A stretch of DNA of 64,000 nt from Cytobacillus pseudoceanisediminis (GCF_023516215.1 NZ_CP097349.1:2046001-2110000), one strand, 5' to 3'. Positions 25,839 to 36,045 are shown, counted from the first letter of the stretch. Program-made: numbers and translations. Notes: generated by a model not told the origin, from the letters alone.

Positions 25839-26081
25839 GTGTCACTTGCCTATTTGCTAACTTTTATTCCTCTTTTGATTATTGGTACGATAATTTCAAG
25901 ATTTGAAAACCTCTCAGCTAATGCAAGGGTTTTTCTTCCCATATTACTTGTAATTCCAATTTATTACTTAATAACTAAGATTCCTGGAACCGATTATAGA
26001 ATTAAAAAAGGTTACGGAATTACATCGATAGGCTTGATTGTTGTATTTTTTTCTTACTATGAACTAAGGTTCTTGTGGTAA
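25839..26081 (+). CDS. Small hypothetical membrane protein
   Basis: An 80-aa protein with three hydrophobic segments (LAYLLTFIPLLIIGTII, VFLPILLVIPIYYLI, YGITSIGLIVVFFSYY). The GTG start at 25839 is preferred over the upstream ATG at 25785 because AAAAAGGTGTG precedes it and TATAAT at 25812-25817 would otherwise lie inside the gene. It converges on glnA. No family recognised. Confidence 0.5.
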   Translation: MSLAYLLTFIPLLIIGTIISRFENLSANARVFLPILLVIPIYYLITKIPGTDYRIKKGYGITSIGLIVVFFSYYELRFLW

Positions 26082-26102
26082 TTTTTTAAATAATTTACCC
26101 GA

Positions 26103-26141
26103 AAACAAAGACCCCTCAACACCAATGGTGTCAAGGGTTTA
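26103..26141 (-). terminator. Terminator of glnA
   Basis: On the minus strand ACCCTTGACACC pairs with GGTGTTGAGGGGT and CTTTGTTTT follows, 5 nt after the stop. Confidence 0.75.
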
Positions 26142-26145
26142 CTTT

Positions 26146-27480
26146 TTAATACATGCTCAGGTACTGCTCGCGCTCCCATGGATGCACTTGCGTACGGAAC
26201 ATATCCCACTCAATTTCTTTCGCTTCAATGAAGTGTTCGAAGATATGGTCGCCTAGTGCGGATACGATGACTTCATCCTTCTTAAGCTCATCAAGGGCAG
26301 CAGCCAATGTAGCCGGAAGATCCTTGATGCCTTCTTCTTCACGTTCCTGCTTGTTCATTACATAGATGTTGCGGTCTACAGGTGCCGGTGGAGTCAATTT
26401 GTTCTTGATTCCGTCAAGACCAGCTTTTAGAAGTACAGCCATAGCAAGATATGGGTTAGCAGCAGGGTCAACGCTGCGAACTTCAACACGTGTGCTTACA
26501 CCGCGTGAAGCCGGGATACGGATAAGCGGTGAACGGTTTTGAGCAGACCATGCAACATAGCAAGGTGCTTCATAACCAGGAACCAAGCGCTTATAAGAGT
26601 TAACGATTGGGTTTGTTACAGCAGTAAATGCTGTCGCATGGTTAATGATACCTGCGATAAAGTGGCGAGCATCTTCACTTAATTGAAGATCGCTTGTTTC
26701 GTTGAAGAATGCATTTTTGCCATCCTTAAATAATGAAACATTACAGTGCATACCTGATCCGTTAACACCGAACAGCGGTTTTGGCATGAATGTCGCGTGC
26801 AGGCCGTGCTTGCGGGCAATTGTTTTAACAACAAGCTTGAATGTCTGGATCTGGTCACAAGCTGTTAATGCATCCGCATATTTGAAGTCGATTTCGTGCT
26901 GTCCAGGTGCAACCTCATGGTGGGAAGCTTCAATTTCAAAGCCCATTTCTTCAAGCTCAAGCACGATATCGCGGCGGCAGTTTTCACCAAGGTCAGTTGG
27001 CGCAAGATCGAAGTATCCGCCATTATCGTTCAGTTCAAGAGTTGGCTCTCCAGCCTGGTCAAGCTTGAATAGGAAGAATTCCGGCTCAGGCCCTAAGTTG
27101 AAATCAGAGTATCCTAACTCTTCCATCTCTGCCAAAATACGTTTTAAGTTGCTGCGCGGATCGCCAAGGAAGGGAGTTCCATCCGGATTGTAAATATCAC
27201 AGATCAGACGTGCAACTTTTCCTTTTTCTGCTGTCCAAGGGAATACCACCCATGTATCAAGGTCTGGATATAGATTCATGTCTGATTCTTCAATACGCAC
27301 GAAACCTTCGATTGAAGATCCGTCAAACATCATTTTGTTATCAAGCGCTTTTTCAAGCTGGCTGATCGGAATTTCTACGTTCTTGATTGTTCCAAGAATA
27401 TCCGTAAACTGTAAACGGACGAATTTTACATTTTCCTCTTCTGCAATACGCTTAATGTCTTCTTTAGTAAACTTTGCCAC
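26146..27480 (-). CDS. glnA: Glutamine synthetase type I
   Basis: A 444-aa Firmicute-type GS-I alpha enzyme making glutamine from glutamate, ammonia and ATP. Signature sequences are [53 protein letters not shown] and the ATP loop [28 protein letters not shown]. The C-terminus REQYLSMY and MFRTQVHPW is the part that GlnR and TnrA recognise during feedback inhibition in Bacillus. It is downstream of glnR in one operon controlled by a GlnR box. The ORF is intact. Confidence 0.98.
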   Translation of the reverse strand: MAKFTKEDIKRIAEEENVKFVRLQFTDILGTIKNVEIPISQLEKALDNKMMFDGSSIEGFVRIEESDMNLYPDLDTWVVFPWTAEKGKVARLICDIYNPDGTPFLGDPRSNLKRILAEMEELGYSDFNLGPEPEFFLFKLDQAGEPTLELNDNGGYFDLAPTDLGENCRRDIVLELEEMGFEIEASHHEVAPGQHEIDFKYADALTACDQIQTFKLVVKTIARKHGLHATFMPKPLFGVNGSGMHCNVSLFKDGKNAFFNETSDLQLSEDARHFIAGIINHATAFTAVTNPIVNSYKRLVPGYEAPCYVAWSAQNRSPLIRIPASRGVSTRVEVRSVDPAANPYLAMAVLLKAGLDGIKNKLTPPAPVDRNIYVMNKQEREEEGIKDLPATLAAALDELKKDEVIVSALGDHIFEHFIEAKEIEWDMFRTQVHPWEREQYLSMY

Positions 27481-27585
27481 TGGTAGTTCCTCCCTTAAAA
27501 AATTACATGAGTGATTTATTTTTTGCTCTGTTAATGTTTCTCTCAGAAATCCAAGACAATATCAACGAGCTTAAAAACGGCGTTT

Positions 27586-27992
27586 TTAATGGAAAAAGCG
27601 GTGCATGTTGCCTTGCCTCAATGATGAGCGATTAAACCGGCCTGCCTGCACAATTTCCTTGCGAAGAAGTTTCCGGATTTCTTCATCTGATAGATCGCGT
27701 CTCGCTTTTTCTGCCTGCTTATTCAAGTTTTCAGTTATCGCTTGCTGTTCTTTCACGAAAAATAGCTGCTTGATCCCAGCCATGTTCACGCCTTGATCAA
27801 TCAAATCTTTGATTTCCAAAAGGACATCGATGTCGTTTAAGGAAAAAGCCTTCTATTTCCGTCAGTTCTAGCTGGAGAAATTAATTGGTGCTCTTCATAG
27901 TAGCGAATCTGCCTGGCGGTCAGGTCAGTCAGTTGCATGACAGTACCAATCGGGAAAAGCGGCATGGAACGTCGAATTTCGCTTCCAGTCAA
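27586..27992 (-). pseudogene. glnR: Glutamine synthetase repressor GlnR, frameshifted as sequenced
   Basis: A TTG start at 27992 (GGGGAG upstream) encodes the MerR-type DNA-binding domain: [45 protein letters not shown] in parts. It then runs NRRLFP-stop. One base later the frame resumes [31 protein letters not shown] through to NMHRFFH at 27586. One extra T in the run at 27843-27847 restores exactly 135 codons, the length of B. subtilis GlnR. Both halves are otherwise perfectly conserved, so a sequence deletion is more likely than loss of this regulator. Confidence 0.85.
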
Positions 27993-28026
27993 CTATTTCT
28001 CCCCTTTTCAATTACTTCTTGAGATT

Positions 28027-28077
28027 ATTATATGTAATGTCAGATAATCTGTCAACTATATGTTAGCTTTTATAACA
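28027..28077 (-). promoter_or_regulatory. glnRA promoter with GlnR/TnrA boxes
   Basis: On the minus strand TTGACA (28055-28050), a 17-nt spacer and TATAAT (28032-28027) are perfect consensus. Upstream, 28061-28077 reads TGTTAGCTTTTATAACA, an exact match to TGTNAN7TNACA. A second, near-consensus site at 28038-28054 overlaps the -35. The pair matches the two-operator layout of glnRA in Bacillus. Confidence 0.9.
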
Positions 28078-28135
28078 TGATTTTTTCAAAAAATTTTTGC
28101 CTTTCATATTTTCATATAATTCTCTGTAAAGCAAC

Positions 28136-28172
28136 AGAAAAGGACAACTAACTATGTAGCTGTCCTTTTTAA
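28136..28172. terminator. Terminator-like hairpin downstream of ynbB
   Basis: AAAGGACA pairs with TGTCCTTT around a 14-nt loop, with T's on both strands. It lies 8 nt after the ynbB stop. Confidence 0.65.
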
Positions 28173-28179
28173 TATTCAC

Positions 28180-29451
28180 CTAATTTATTTGGACTAAACC
28201 TTTTTCCAGCAATTGGTCCAGCGCGATGCATACAGCCATTTTCACATGTGAATAAGTCAGCCCGCCCTGAACATAAGCAACATAAGGCGGCCTGATAGGA
28301 CCATCAGCGGTCAGTTCAATGCTTGCACCCTGAATAAAAGTCCCAGCTGCCATGATTACATCGTCTTCATATCCAGGCATATAAGCAGGATAGGCAGTTA
28401 CATGTGAATTAACAGGAGATGCAAATTGAATTGCCTGGCAAAACGCCACCATTTTTTCTTTATCATCAAATTGAACAGATTGGATTAAATCAGTTCTATT
28501 ACTGTCCCACTTTGGGTTGGAGTTCATGCCAAGCCGTTCAAGAAGCGCTGCTGTAAAAACAGCCCCTTTCAGCGCCTGGCCGACAACATGGGGAGCCAGG
28601 AAAAAGCCCTGATACATTTCCTGAAGGCTGTAAAGGGACGCACCCGCTTCTGCACCAATTCCCGGTGAAGTCATTCGGTAGGAGCAGACTTCCACCCATT
28701 CCTTCTTCCCGACAATATAACCGCCCGTCTTTGCAATCCCGCCGCCAGGGTTCTTGATGAGCGACCCGGCCATCAAGTCTGCCCCAACATGGCAAGGCTC
28801 ACGGTCTTCAACAAACTCACCATAGCAATTGTCAACAAACACAATCGTATCCGGCTTAACTTCTTTTACAAACTGGATCATTTCTTCAATTTGTTCAATT
28901 GTAAAAGAAGGTCTTGTCGCATATCCTTTGGAACGCTGGATACCAATCATTTTCGTGTTCGGCCTGATTGCTTTTTCAACGGCAGGATAGTCGATGCTTC
29001 CATCTTCGTTCAGCGGGATGCTATTGTATCCAATGCCGAACTCTCTCAGCGAACCGTTACCTGTTCCCCGAATCCCAACAATTTCTTCCAGTGTGTCATA
29101 TGGCTTGCCGGTGATATACAGCAATTCATCACCTGGCCGCAGTACACCAAAGAGTGCAATGGAAATGGCATGCGTGCCTGATATTATCTGCGGGCGGACC
29201 AATCCTGCTTCCCCGCCGAAAACTTCTGCATATATTCCCTCAAGCGTATCCCGGCCGATATCATCATAACCATAGCCGGTTGAAGGATTGAAATGCGAAT
29301 CGCTGACTTTGAAATTTTGAAAGCTCTTTAAAACACGGAATTGATTCTCATCAATCCGCTCATCAATGCTCTTTAATACCTCTGAAATTTGCTGCTCCAC
29401 TTCTTTTACAATCGGCTGGAGCTTTTCCCCTTGTGATAACTGTTGAAACAT
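28180..29451 (-). CDS. ynbB: YnbB / methionine gamma-lyase-family PLP protein
   Basis: A 423-aa protein of the PLP-dependent transferase fold, family once labelled 'aluminium resistance protein'. Seen here are FSGxxAxx-like HAISIALFGVLRPGDELLYITGKPYDTLEEIVG, FVDNCYGEFVEDREP (aspartate that binds PLP nitrogen), and the lysine loop SLIKNPGGGIAKTGGYIVGKK. It precedes glnR in the Bacillus order hflX-ynbB-glnR-glnA, as here. A physiological substrate is not established. It is immediately downstream of hflX (13 bp), so the two are probably co-transcribed. Confidence 0.93.
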   Translation of the reverse strand: MFQQLSQGEKLQPIVKEVEQQISEVLKSIDERIDENQFRVLKSFQNFKVSDSHFNPSTGYGYDDIGRDTLEGIYAEVFGGEAGLVRPQIISGTHAISIALFGVLRPGDELLYITGKPYDTLEEIVGIRGTGNGSLREFGIGYNSIPLNEDGSIDYPAVEKAIRPNTKMIGIQRSKGYATRPSFTIEQIEEMIQFVKEVKPDTIVFVDNCYGEFVEDREPCHVGADLMAGSLIKNPGGGIAKTGGYIVGKKEWVEVCSYRMTSPGIGAEAGASLYSLQEMYQGFFLAPHVVGQALKGAVFTAALLERLGMNSNPKWDSNRTDLIQSVQFDDKEKMVAFCQAIQFASPVNSHVTAYPAYMPGYEDDVIMAAGTFIQGASIELTADGPIRPPYVAYVQGGLTYSHVKMAVCIALDQLLEKGLVQIN

Positions 29452-29464
29452 GATGTTCTCCTAA

Positions 29465-30739
29465 CTATACGGTATATTTCATTAAAGGCCCTGAAATCTG
29501 ATGGTCTTCGAGGTAATAGCCCTTGCAAACATAAAGTTCTTTGTCTTCGTTGAAAGTCAATTCCCGCAGGATGGTTTCGTTCTTGAGCTGCGACAGCAGC
29601 TTTCCTTCTGTTGACGGCACCTCCACATGGTAATGCTTCATCATTCCCAGAATCATCTGCTCGATTTTCCGTTTCAGCTCATTGCGGTCATCTTCTTCAA
29701 AGGCACTGATCTGAATCGTTTCTGTTCTGGCAGTCGGGACAAAATCAGGATGCTTTAAATCTCTTTTATTATATACCGTCAGCTGCGGTATTTTATCATT
29801 TTCCAAATCTTCTATCAGTTTATTGACTGTCTGCTCATGCTGGTAATAATCCGGGTTGGACATATCGACCACATGAAGAAGAAGATCTGCTTCATTAACT
29901 TCTTCCAGAGTGGAACGGAAGGCTGCAATAAGAGTAGTCGGCAAATCCTGAATAAAACCGACCGTGTCTGTCACAAGTGTAATAAATCCGCTTGGCAAAA
30001 TCAGTTTGCGGGTCATCGGATCAAGTGTGGCAAACAACTGGTTCTCTTCATAGGATTCCGCCTCAGACAGCCTGTTAAAAATGGTGGATTTACCTGCATT
30101 TGTGTAGCCGACAAGTGCAATTTGAAATGCTTTGTTTTTCTTCCTTCGTTCACGATACCTGTCACGGTGCTGCACAATGACGGAAAGCTGGGTTTTAATA
30201 TCATCAATACGGCGGCGGATATGCCTGCGATCTGATTCAAGCTTGGTCTCACCTGGTCCCCTTGTGCCGATTCCCGCTCCAAGTCTTGAAAGCTGAACAC
30301 CCTGGCCTGACAGGCGCGGCAGCAGATACTGCAGCTGTGCCAATTCGACCTGCAGCTTCCCTTCTTTAGAGCGCGCCCTCTGCGCAAAGATATCTAAAAT
30401 CAGCTGTGTGCGGTCAATGATCCTGGCATCCAAATCTGCTGATAAGTTGCGCACCTGGCTTGGTGAGAGCTCATCGTTAAAAATGATAATATCTGCTTCC
30501 ATTTCTTCCTGAAGTGCAGCCAGTTCCTCCACTTTCCCCTTTCCTATATATGTAGACGGATGAACTCGTTCCCTTTTTTGAGTAATCGAAGCTAAAACTT
30601 TTCCGTTTGCCGTTTCAGTCAGCGATTCCAATTCTTCCATTGAATATTCAAACCGCTGGTCATCTTCATCAGTATGGCAGCCGACAAGAATGACTTTTTC
30701 ATAATCTGGCTTACGTTCCAACCAGCATCCCTCTTTCAT
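29465..30739 (-). CDS. hflX: GTPase HflX
   Basis: A 424-aa ribosome-associated GTPase. The N-terminal HflX domain contains GKGKVEEL and [15 protein letters not shown], followed by [18 protein letters not shown] and a coiled linker. The G domain has P-loop [22 protein letters not shown] and NKRD (YNKRDL). HflX splits stalled or stressed 70S ribosomes. It heads the hflX-ynbB pair. The start is as given; an internal ATG a few codons in is possible. It is intact. Confidence 0.96.
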   Translation of the reverse strand: MKEGCWLERKPDYEKVILVGCHTDEDDQRFEYSMEELESLTETANGKVLASITQKRERVHPSTYIGKGKVEELAALQEEMEADIIIFNDELSPSQVRNLSADLDARIIDRTQLILDIFAQRARSKEGKLQVELAQLQYLLPRLSGQGVQLSRLGAGIGTRGPGETKLESDRRHIRRRIDDIKTQLSVIVQHRDRYRERRKKNKAFQIALVGYTNAGKSTIFNRLSEAESYEENQLFATLDPMTRKLILPSGFITLVTDTVGFIQDLPTTLIAAFRSTLEEVNEADLLLHVVDMSNPDYYQHEQTVNKLIEDLENDKIPQLTVYNKRDLKHPDFVPTARTETIQISAFEEDDRNELKRKIEQMILGMMKHYHVEVPSTEGKLLSQLKNETILRELTFNEDKELYVCKGYYLEDHQISGPLMKYTV

Positions 30740-30958
30740 ATGCTTATTTTAATTGATAACATCATAACAAAAATCATATTCAAATACTAATTTTTACCGC
30801 TAATCACAGGCCTTTGCACCGTCCATTTGAAATGATAAAAAAAATGGTTGTATTTCTTTTTTCCGTGTTAAAATCATATTGTTTGGAAAGAATTTACGTT
30901 TTTAAATAACTTAAACTTAAATAGATTTATAGATCTGCATCAAGAGGAGAAATGGCAT

Positions 30959-31576
30959 ATGACATGGGAAGTTTTAAGTATGATCGGCACTGTTGCTTTC
31001 GCTGTCAGCGGTGCAATTGTGGCGATGGAAGAAGAATATGATATTTTAGGTGTATATATCCTTGGGATTGTCACCGCTTTTGGCGGCGGAGCGATCCGAA
31101 ACCTGCTAATCGGTGTTCCTGTCTCTGCCCTTTGGGAACAGGGTTTATTTTTTCAGATTGCCCTTTTATCCATCACAGCAGTAATGCTGTTCCCGAACAA
31201 CCTGCTCAAACACTGGCAAAGATGGGGCAATTTCACTGACGCAATCGGGTTATCCGCCTTTGCCATCCAAGGAGCACTGTACGCAACGGAAATGAACCAT
31301 CCTTTAAGCGCCGTAATTGTGGCTGCTGTATTGACTGGAAGCGGAGGGGGCATCATCCGTGACCTTCTTGCAAGAAGAAAACCGCTTGTATTGCGGTCTG
31401 AAATCTATGCGGTCTGGGCTATCCTTTGCGGTTTTGGAGTCGGACTCGGAATCGCCTCAGCACCATTTGAACTTTACACTTTGTTCATTATTATTACAGC
31501 TTTACGGGTTTTATCTTACACATATAATTGGAAGCTTCCGGTTAAGAGGCTGGGAACAAGTAAAAGCATCGGCTAG
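30959..31576 (+). CDS. TRIC-family (UPF0126) cation channel membrane protein
   Basis: A 205-aa protein with seven predicted membrane helices in two repeated halves. Each half has a glycine-rich signature, TAFGGGAIRNLLIGVPV (residues 40-56) and LTGSGGGIIRDLLARRKPLVL (121-141), characteristic of bacterial UPF0126/TRIC channels. The family forms homotrimeric potassium-conducting channels in structural studies; the physiological role in Bacillus is not settled. Start ATG after GAGGAG. It converges on the TRAP operon with a shared bidirectional terminator. Confidence 0.92.
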   Translation: MTWEVLSMIGTVAFAVSGAIVAMEEEYDILGVYILGIVTAFGGGAIRNLLIGVPVSALWEQGLFFQIALLSITAVMLFPNNLLKHWQRWGNFTDAIGLSAFAIQGALYATEMNHPLSAVIVAAVLTGSGGGIIRDLLARRKPLVLRSEIYAVWAILCGFGVGLGIASAPFELYTLFIIITALRVLSYTYNWKLPVKRLGTSKSIG

Positions 31577-31588
31577 CCGATGCTTTTA
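31562..31588. terminator. Bidirectional terminator
   Basis: AAAGCATCGGCTAGCCGATGCTTT is a perfect palindrome with T/A tracts on both sides, between two convergent genes. Confidence 0.85.
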
Positions 31589-31593
31589 AATAT

Positions 31594-32876
31594 TTATAGG
31601 GTTGTTAAAAACATTGATATAGCAGGGAAATAAGTAATAATAAATAAATCAAAAACCATTACAGCAATAAAAGGAATTACAGCCTTTATTAATTTATCAT
31701 AGGAAACTTCAGCTATTCCCTTCACTATAAACAAATCCAATCCAACTGGAGGTGTAATTAAACCGATTGATAAGTTAACAACCATGATTAATCCAAAGAA
31801 AACCGGGTCAATGCCTGCTCCGAGAGCAATCGGGAGAAGCAATGGCGTTAGGATTGTAATCGCTGCTGATGCGTTCAGGAAGCACCCTGCAATAAAGAAA
31901 ATAATATTGAAGATAAATAGTATCAAATATTTATTTTCTGTTGCGTTCATGACAAGCTGTGCAAGCTGCTGCGGAATTTGTTCAGCCGTTAATAACCATC
32001 CGAATAAATTTGCCCCGGCTATAATAAAGACAACCATCGCAGACATTTTTCCTGCGTTTATAAACGCTTCGGGTATATCCTTCCAATCCATATCTTTATA
32101 AACAAACTTATTAATGATAAAAGCATATGCAGCTGCTACTGCACCGGCTTCAGTAGGAGTAAAGATCCCTCCCCTGATGCCGAAAATAATGATTAACGGC
32201 AAGAGCAAAGCCAATATCCCTTCATATAAAGTTTTCCGGAATGTTGTGAATTCGAATGTCCTTTTTCTTCAGAATAATTGTTTTTCCTTGTTAACCAGTA
32301 ATTTAACATCATTAAAGACAAGCCTATTAATATCCCGGGTATGATGCCTGCTGTGAACAGGTCTCCTATGGATACTCCTGCGGTTACACCGTATACAATC
32401 ATGGGAATGGATGGAGGTATAACCACAGCTATTGTTCCTGCACTTGCAACAGTGGCAGCTGCAAACCCTTTATCATATCCCTTTGACTCCATCATCGGTA
32501 TCATCATTTTACCTACAGCAGCTGTATCTGCAGCACCTGAACCGGATATCCCTGCAAAAAACATACTTGTTAAGGTTGAAACCTGTGCAAGACCTGCCCT
32601 TACCCAGCCCACAGCAGCAAAAGCAAATGCTGCTATTCTTTTCCCCATGCTTCCTGACATCATAAATTCCCCTGTAAGCATGAAGAATGGAATTGCCAGC
32701 AGCGGAAATGAATCAACTGATGTAATCAAACGCTGTGGAACCACTTCAAGAGGAATATAATATATGCTTGATATAAATCCGGAAATGGAAGCTATAATTA
32801 AAGATATTGCAATTGGCACACCCAGAATCATTAATAAAAACAATACAGCCAATACTATTATTGCTACCGTCATCAA
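31594..32876 (-). pseudogene. TRAP transporter large permease (DctM-type), frameshifted as sequenced
   Basis: The frame from 32876 gives the first 215 residues (PLLAIPFFMLTGEFM, MFFAGISGSGAADTAAVG, AATVASAGTIAVVIPPSIPMIVYG). The frame ending at 31594 gives the rest (LIIIFGIRGGIFTPTEAGAVAAAYA, MVVNLSIGLITPPVGLDLFIV). One base is missing in the A-run at 32262-32266 (plus-strand T's); restoring it gives 427 aa, normal for DctM with about 12 helices. It forms the membrane channel of a tripartite sodium-driven importer together with the next two genes. In this cluster the substrate is probably sulfolactate. Confidence 0.85.
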
Positions 32877-32892
32877 TTTCCCTCCCTTTCAA

Positions 32893-33465
32893 CTAACCCA
32901 TATTTGTATTTTGGGATTCTGCTTGAACGACCACTCTTTCATCTCTTTTTGCAGTGCGGAGCTCCAAAATATTGACCGATGAGTGAACAAAACAGACAAT
33001 TGAACTGACTAGGACTGCTCCGTAAATAAAAGTCATATTCAGCCCAAGCGAAGGAGAAATCTGCTGAATGGAGAACTTCAATATTCTTGATCCATAAATA
33101 ATGAGAAACAGAAAAAGTGCACTGTTAATACATTCAACCAGCAGCATTACTTTACTTTTCCATTTTTCAGATAAATAATGATGGAGAATTTCTACTTGTG
33201 CATGCCCTTTGCTTTTATATACGATTCCGATTCCTAAGAACACGATCCATACAAACATGTACCTGATAAGTTCTTCAATCCAGGTTAAGTTGAAAATACT
33301 GAAATCTGCAAAAGGGAGTATACTTTTTGCAAACGCACTTTGCAGGACGTATCTTGAAAATACCTGATACACTGTGGAGATAAAGGCAATGACAAAAAAC
33401 AAGATAACAATTTTTTTCGATATCTTATCCGCTTTGTCACTCAATTTCCTGAAAAATTCACTCAT
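32893..33465 (-). CDS. TRAP transporter small permease (DctQ-type)
   Basis: A 190-aa protein with four helices: ISKKIVILFFVIAFISTVYQV, an IEELIRYMFVWIVFLGIGIVYK motif diagnostic for DctQ, VMLLVECINSALFLFLIIYG, and the last helix YGAVLVSSIVCFVHSSVNIL. It lies between the large permease and the binding protein, 17-20 nt from each, forming one operon. DctQ couples the binding protein to DctM. Intact. Confidence 0.9.
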   Translation of the reverse strand: MSEFFRKLSDKADKISKKIVILFFVIAFISTVYQVFSRYVLQSAFAKSILPFADFSIFNLTWIEELIRYMFVWIVFLGIGIVYKSKGHAQVEILHHYLSEKWKSKVMLLVECINSALFLFLIIYGSRILKFSIQQISPSLGLNMTFIYGAVLVSSIVCFVHSSVNILELRTAKRDERVVVQAESQNTNMG

Positions 33466-33484
33466 TTTTCTACACCCCCGCCAT

Positions 33485-34480
33485 TTATTTTAAGCTTTCT
33501 ATCTTATCAAACAGTTCCTTTCCTATCGTTTCTTCATATTCCTCATAAACCGGCTTTACTGCTTCTCTAAATGAATCCAAATCTGGATTTTCTTCAATTT
33601 CTATCTCCGTCTTTTTAAGGTCCTCCAACAGTTTTTTCTCATCCTCCATTGCTACTTTGCGTTCATAATCAACTGCTTCTGCAGAGGCTTCAGATACTGC
33701 CTTTTGCAGTTCTTCAGGCAATGTGTCGAATGTTGTTTTACTCATAAGAAAAACAGCAGCATCATAGTTATGGGCAGTTAATGTCAAATAGCTCTGCACC
33801 TCTTGAAATTTATTTAAATAGATTTGCGCAAGGGGATTTTCCTGGCCGTCGACCACTTTCTGTTCCAAAGCAGTATATAGTTCACCGAATGGAACAGGAA
33901 CAGGAGTTGAGCCAAGAGCTTTAATGAATGAGATGTATGGAGGTGACTCCTGGACCCTCAATTTTAATTTCGCTGCATCGGCACTTGTCTTAATGGGTTT
34001 CTTATTATTCGTCATATGCCTCCAGCCGTTCTCCATATAGCCGAGGTTGATAAGGCCCCTGTTCTCTAAATCAGAAGCTATCTCTTTGCCGATCTCCCCA
34101 TCCAGGACCCGAAAAGCATGCTCCCGGCTTTCAAATAAATATGGAAGGTTAAGCAAATTAAATTTAGGGGCGAAATTGGTTACTGGTGCTACTGAGCCAA
34201 TATGAAAATGGATGGAGCCAATTTGCGCTCCTTCTATTTGGTCTCTTCCATTTCCTAATTGGCTGCTTGGAAATATATCGATTCTTATCCGCCCGTTAGA
34301 TTTTTCTTCCACCAGTTCTTTAAACTTCAATGCCCCTTTGTGGTAAGGGTGAGTTTCCGTTTGAAGATGGCCCAGTCTCAAAACATATTCTGCATCCCGC
34401 TCTTTGCCATTAACATTGCTGGAGCAGCCGCTCACAAATATTAACAATAGGATTGATAAGATAGACAGGTATACTCTCAT
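33485..34480 (-). CDS. TRAP transporter substrate-binding lipoprotein (DctP-type)
   Basis: A 331-aa lipoprotein. The start at 34480 is set by GGGAGG and yields MRVYLSILSILLLIFVSGCSS, with a lipobox FVSGC. The DctP fold follows: LRLGHLQTETHPYHKGALKF, FPSSQLGNGRDQIEGAQIGSIHFHIGS, a conserved KLRVQESPPYISFIKALGSTPVPVPFGELYTALEQKVVDGQENP, where Arg binds the carboxylate, and a C-terminal acidic helix. It captures an organic acid outside the membrane. It is the first gene of the TRAP operon, and an operator palindrome lies about 230 bp upstream. Confidence 0.92.
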   Translation of the reverse strand: MRVYLSILSILLLIFVSGCSSNVNGKERDAEYVLRLGHLQTETHPYHKGALKFKELVEEKSNGRIRIDIFPSSQLGNGRDQIEGAQIGSIHFHIGSVAPVTNFAPKFNLLNLPYLFESREHAFRVLDGEIGKEIASDLENRGLINLGYMENGWRHMTNNKKPIKTSADAAKLKLRVQESPPYISFIKALGSTPVPVPFGELYTALEQKVVDGQENPLAQIYLNKFQEVQSYLTLTAHNYDAAVFLMSKTTFDTLPEELQKAVSEASAEAVDYERKVAMEDEKKLLEDLKKTEIEIEENPDLDSFREAVKPVYEEYEETIGKELFDKIESLK

Positions 34481-34708
34481 ATAATTCGCCTCCCGCACTA
34501 TATTGTAAGCCCTTACAAATACATGATTGAAAAACTGCTAATATCCTCAGATTTACCGCCGCCAGGTCTACACAAATAAGTTGTTAATATTGTTAATTGA
34601 TTAGACTAAATTGATTTTCACTTAAAATTCCTCCTTTTTATTCACTAGCCTGCTGATCTATTAAAATCTTTATGGACTGACTTTTCTTAAAGGAGAATAC
34701 TTAAGTTA

Positions 34709-34727
34709 TGGTACAGTCACCCAACCA
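34709..34727. promoter_or_regulatory. Operator palindrome upstream of the TRAP operon
   Basis: TGGTACAGTCACCCAACCA matches the 19-bp consensus TGGTTGGGTGACCCAACCA, with a perfect right half. It is one of five such sites in the cluster, each followed by CTAT or a similar sequence. Confidence 0.65.
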
Positions 34728-34841
34728 CTATCCATATTCTATTTATAATTTTCTAAAAAATCAATACTTTCTAAATTTTTTTGTTTAATTTTTATATTTT
34801 TCTTGATAACTCTTTTTAAAAATGCTTAAATGAGATTATAT

Positions 34842-34860
34842 TGGTTGGGTCTCCTGACCA
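34842..34860. promoter_or_regulatory. Operator palindrome upstream of the YeiH-type exporter
   Basis: TGGTTGGGTCTCCTGACCA carries a perfect left half-site and a partial right half. It is 34 bp before the TTG start at 34894. Confidence 0.65.
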
Positions 34861-34893
34861 TTGGACCAATTTTGCGGAAAAGGAGGCAGAAGA

Positions 34894-35956
34894 TTGAGCA
34901 ATGCTGGAGCAACAAAACTGCATAAAGCAAAAACAGTTCCCCTTCACACAAGAAAAAAATTAAAACCCTAAAGCTGCAAAAGGGCTGGCTAAAAGGAGTC
35001 CTGCTAACTTTAATACTTGCTGTATTAGCTGGTTCCATAGCGAAATTGCCTGTTTTTTCAGTAATGGGAATTATGATTGTTTCCATACTGCTTGGCATGA
35101 GCTGGAAAGGAATAATGGATGTACCAGCCGATGCATCTGCAGGGATCACATTCAGCAGCAAGACTCTTCTTCGTGCGGGTATTATTCTGATGGGATTAAG
35201 ACTGAATGTTGAACAAATCTTTGCCGCTGGTTTCTCTCTTATTATTGTCGATATCCTTGTAATCGCTTTCACTCTTGTCCTTATGATGTATATCGGAAAA
35301 CTTCTCTCGATCGACCGCCATTTATCAGCACTGATTGCCGTTGGAACAGCAATATGCGGGGCTGCTGCCATAGTTGCTGTTGCCCCCTGATCCGGGCTAA
35401 AAATGAGTTTACTGCAATCTCCGTAGCTTTTATTGCCATTGTGGGTACTATTGTGACAATCATTTATACTTTTTTGTTCCCCGTACTGGGCCTGAGCCCT
35501 TATGATTATGGAGTTTTAACAGGGGCAACCTTGCATGAGCTTGCGCATGTCATTGCAGCTTCTGCTCCAGGAGGAGATGTGAGCAGTGATACTGCCATTC
35601 TGGTAAAACTGGGACGTGTAGCATTATTAATTCCTGCAGCGATTATACTTGGAGTGATATTTAATAAGAACAGCTTAAAGAAACAAAAAACAAGATTCAG
35701 AGATTTGCCGGTCCCCTGGTTCATCTTCGGCTTTCTGATTATGTGCCTGGTTAATACGGCTGGCATATTATCTGATAGAATGACCCAAATGCTGATCGCA
35801 CTAAGTATCTTCTTATTATCCATGGCCATGGCAGGCTTAGGTTTAGGAGTTAATTATACTGAATTTAAAAAGTTAAACAGCAAGGTGATTTTTACTGGAA
35901 CTTTCGGAGCTGCCGCCTTAGCAGCCTTGGGATTTTTAATCGTTTATTTCATTTAA
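34894..35956 (+). pseudogene. YeiH-type putative sulfate/sulfite exporter, two frameshifts as sequenced
   Basis: A TTG start at 34894 follows AGGAGG. The frame shifts at seven A's (34953-34959) into KGWLKGVLLTLILAVLAGSIAKLP and SVMGIMIVSILLGM. It shifts again at five C's (35383-35387), between ICGAAAIVAV(A)P and LIRAKNEFTAISVAFIAIVG. One base added at each place restores a 354-aa, roughly ten-helix protein of the UPF0324/YeiH family, 'putative sulfate exporter'. The centre has MGLRLNVEQIF; the end has THELAHVIAAS-like TLHELAHVI. In this cluster it is a good candidate for exporting sulfite released by SuyAB. Export function is family-level inference. Confidence 0.8.
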
Positions 35957-36045
35957 AGCTGCCTATGAAGGCAGCTCTATTTACCTTTTTGAGAAAATTA
36001 AGATAGCGGTGTTGATTACTTGACCCGTTAATGATTTAATAAAAT

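Noticed and set aside
34826..35371. 181-codon minus-strand ORF over the YeiH-type gene
   Set aside because: Shadow of the plus-strand membrane protein, whose conserved motifs are clear.
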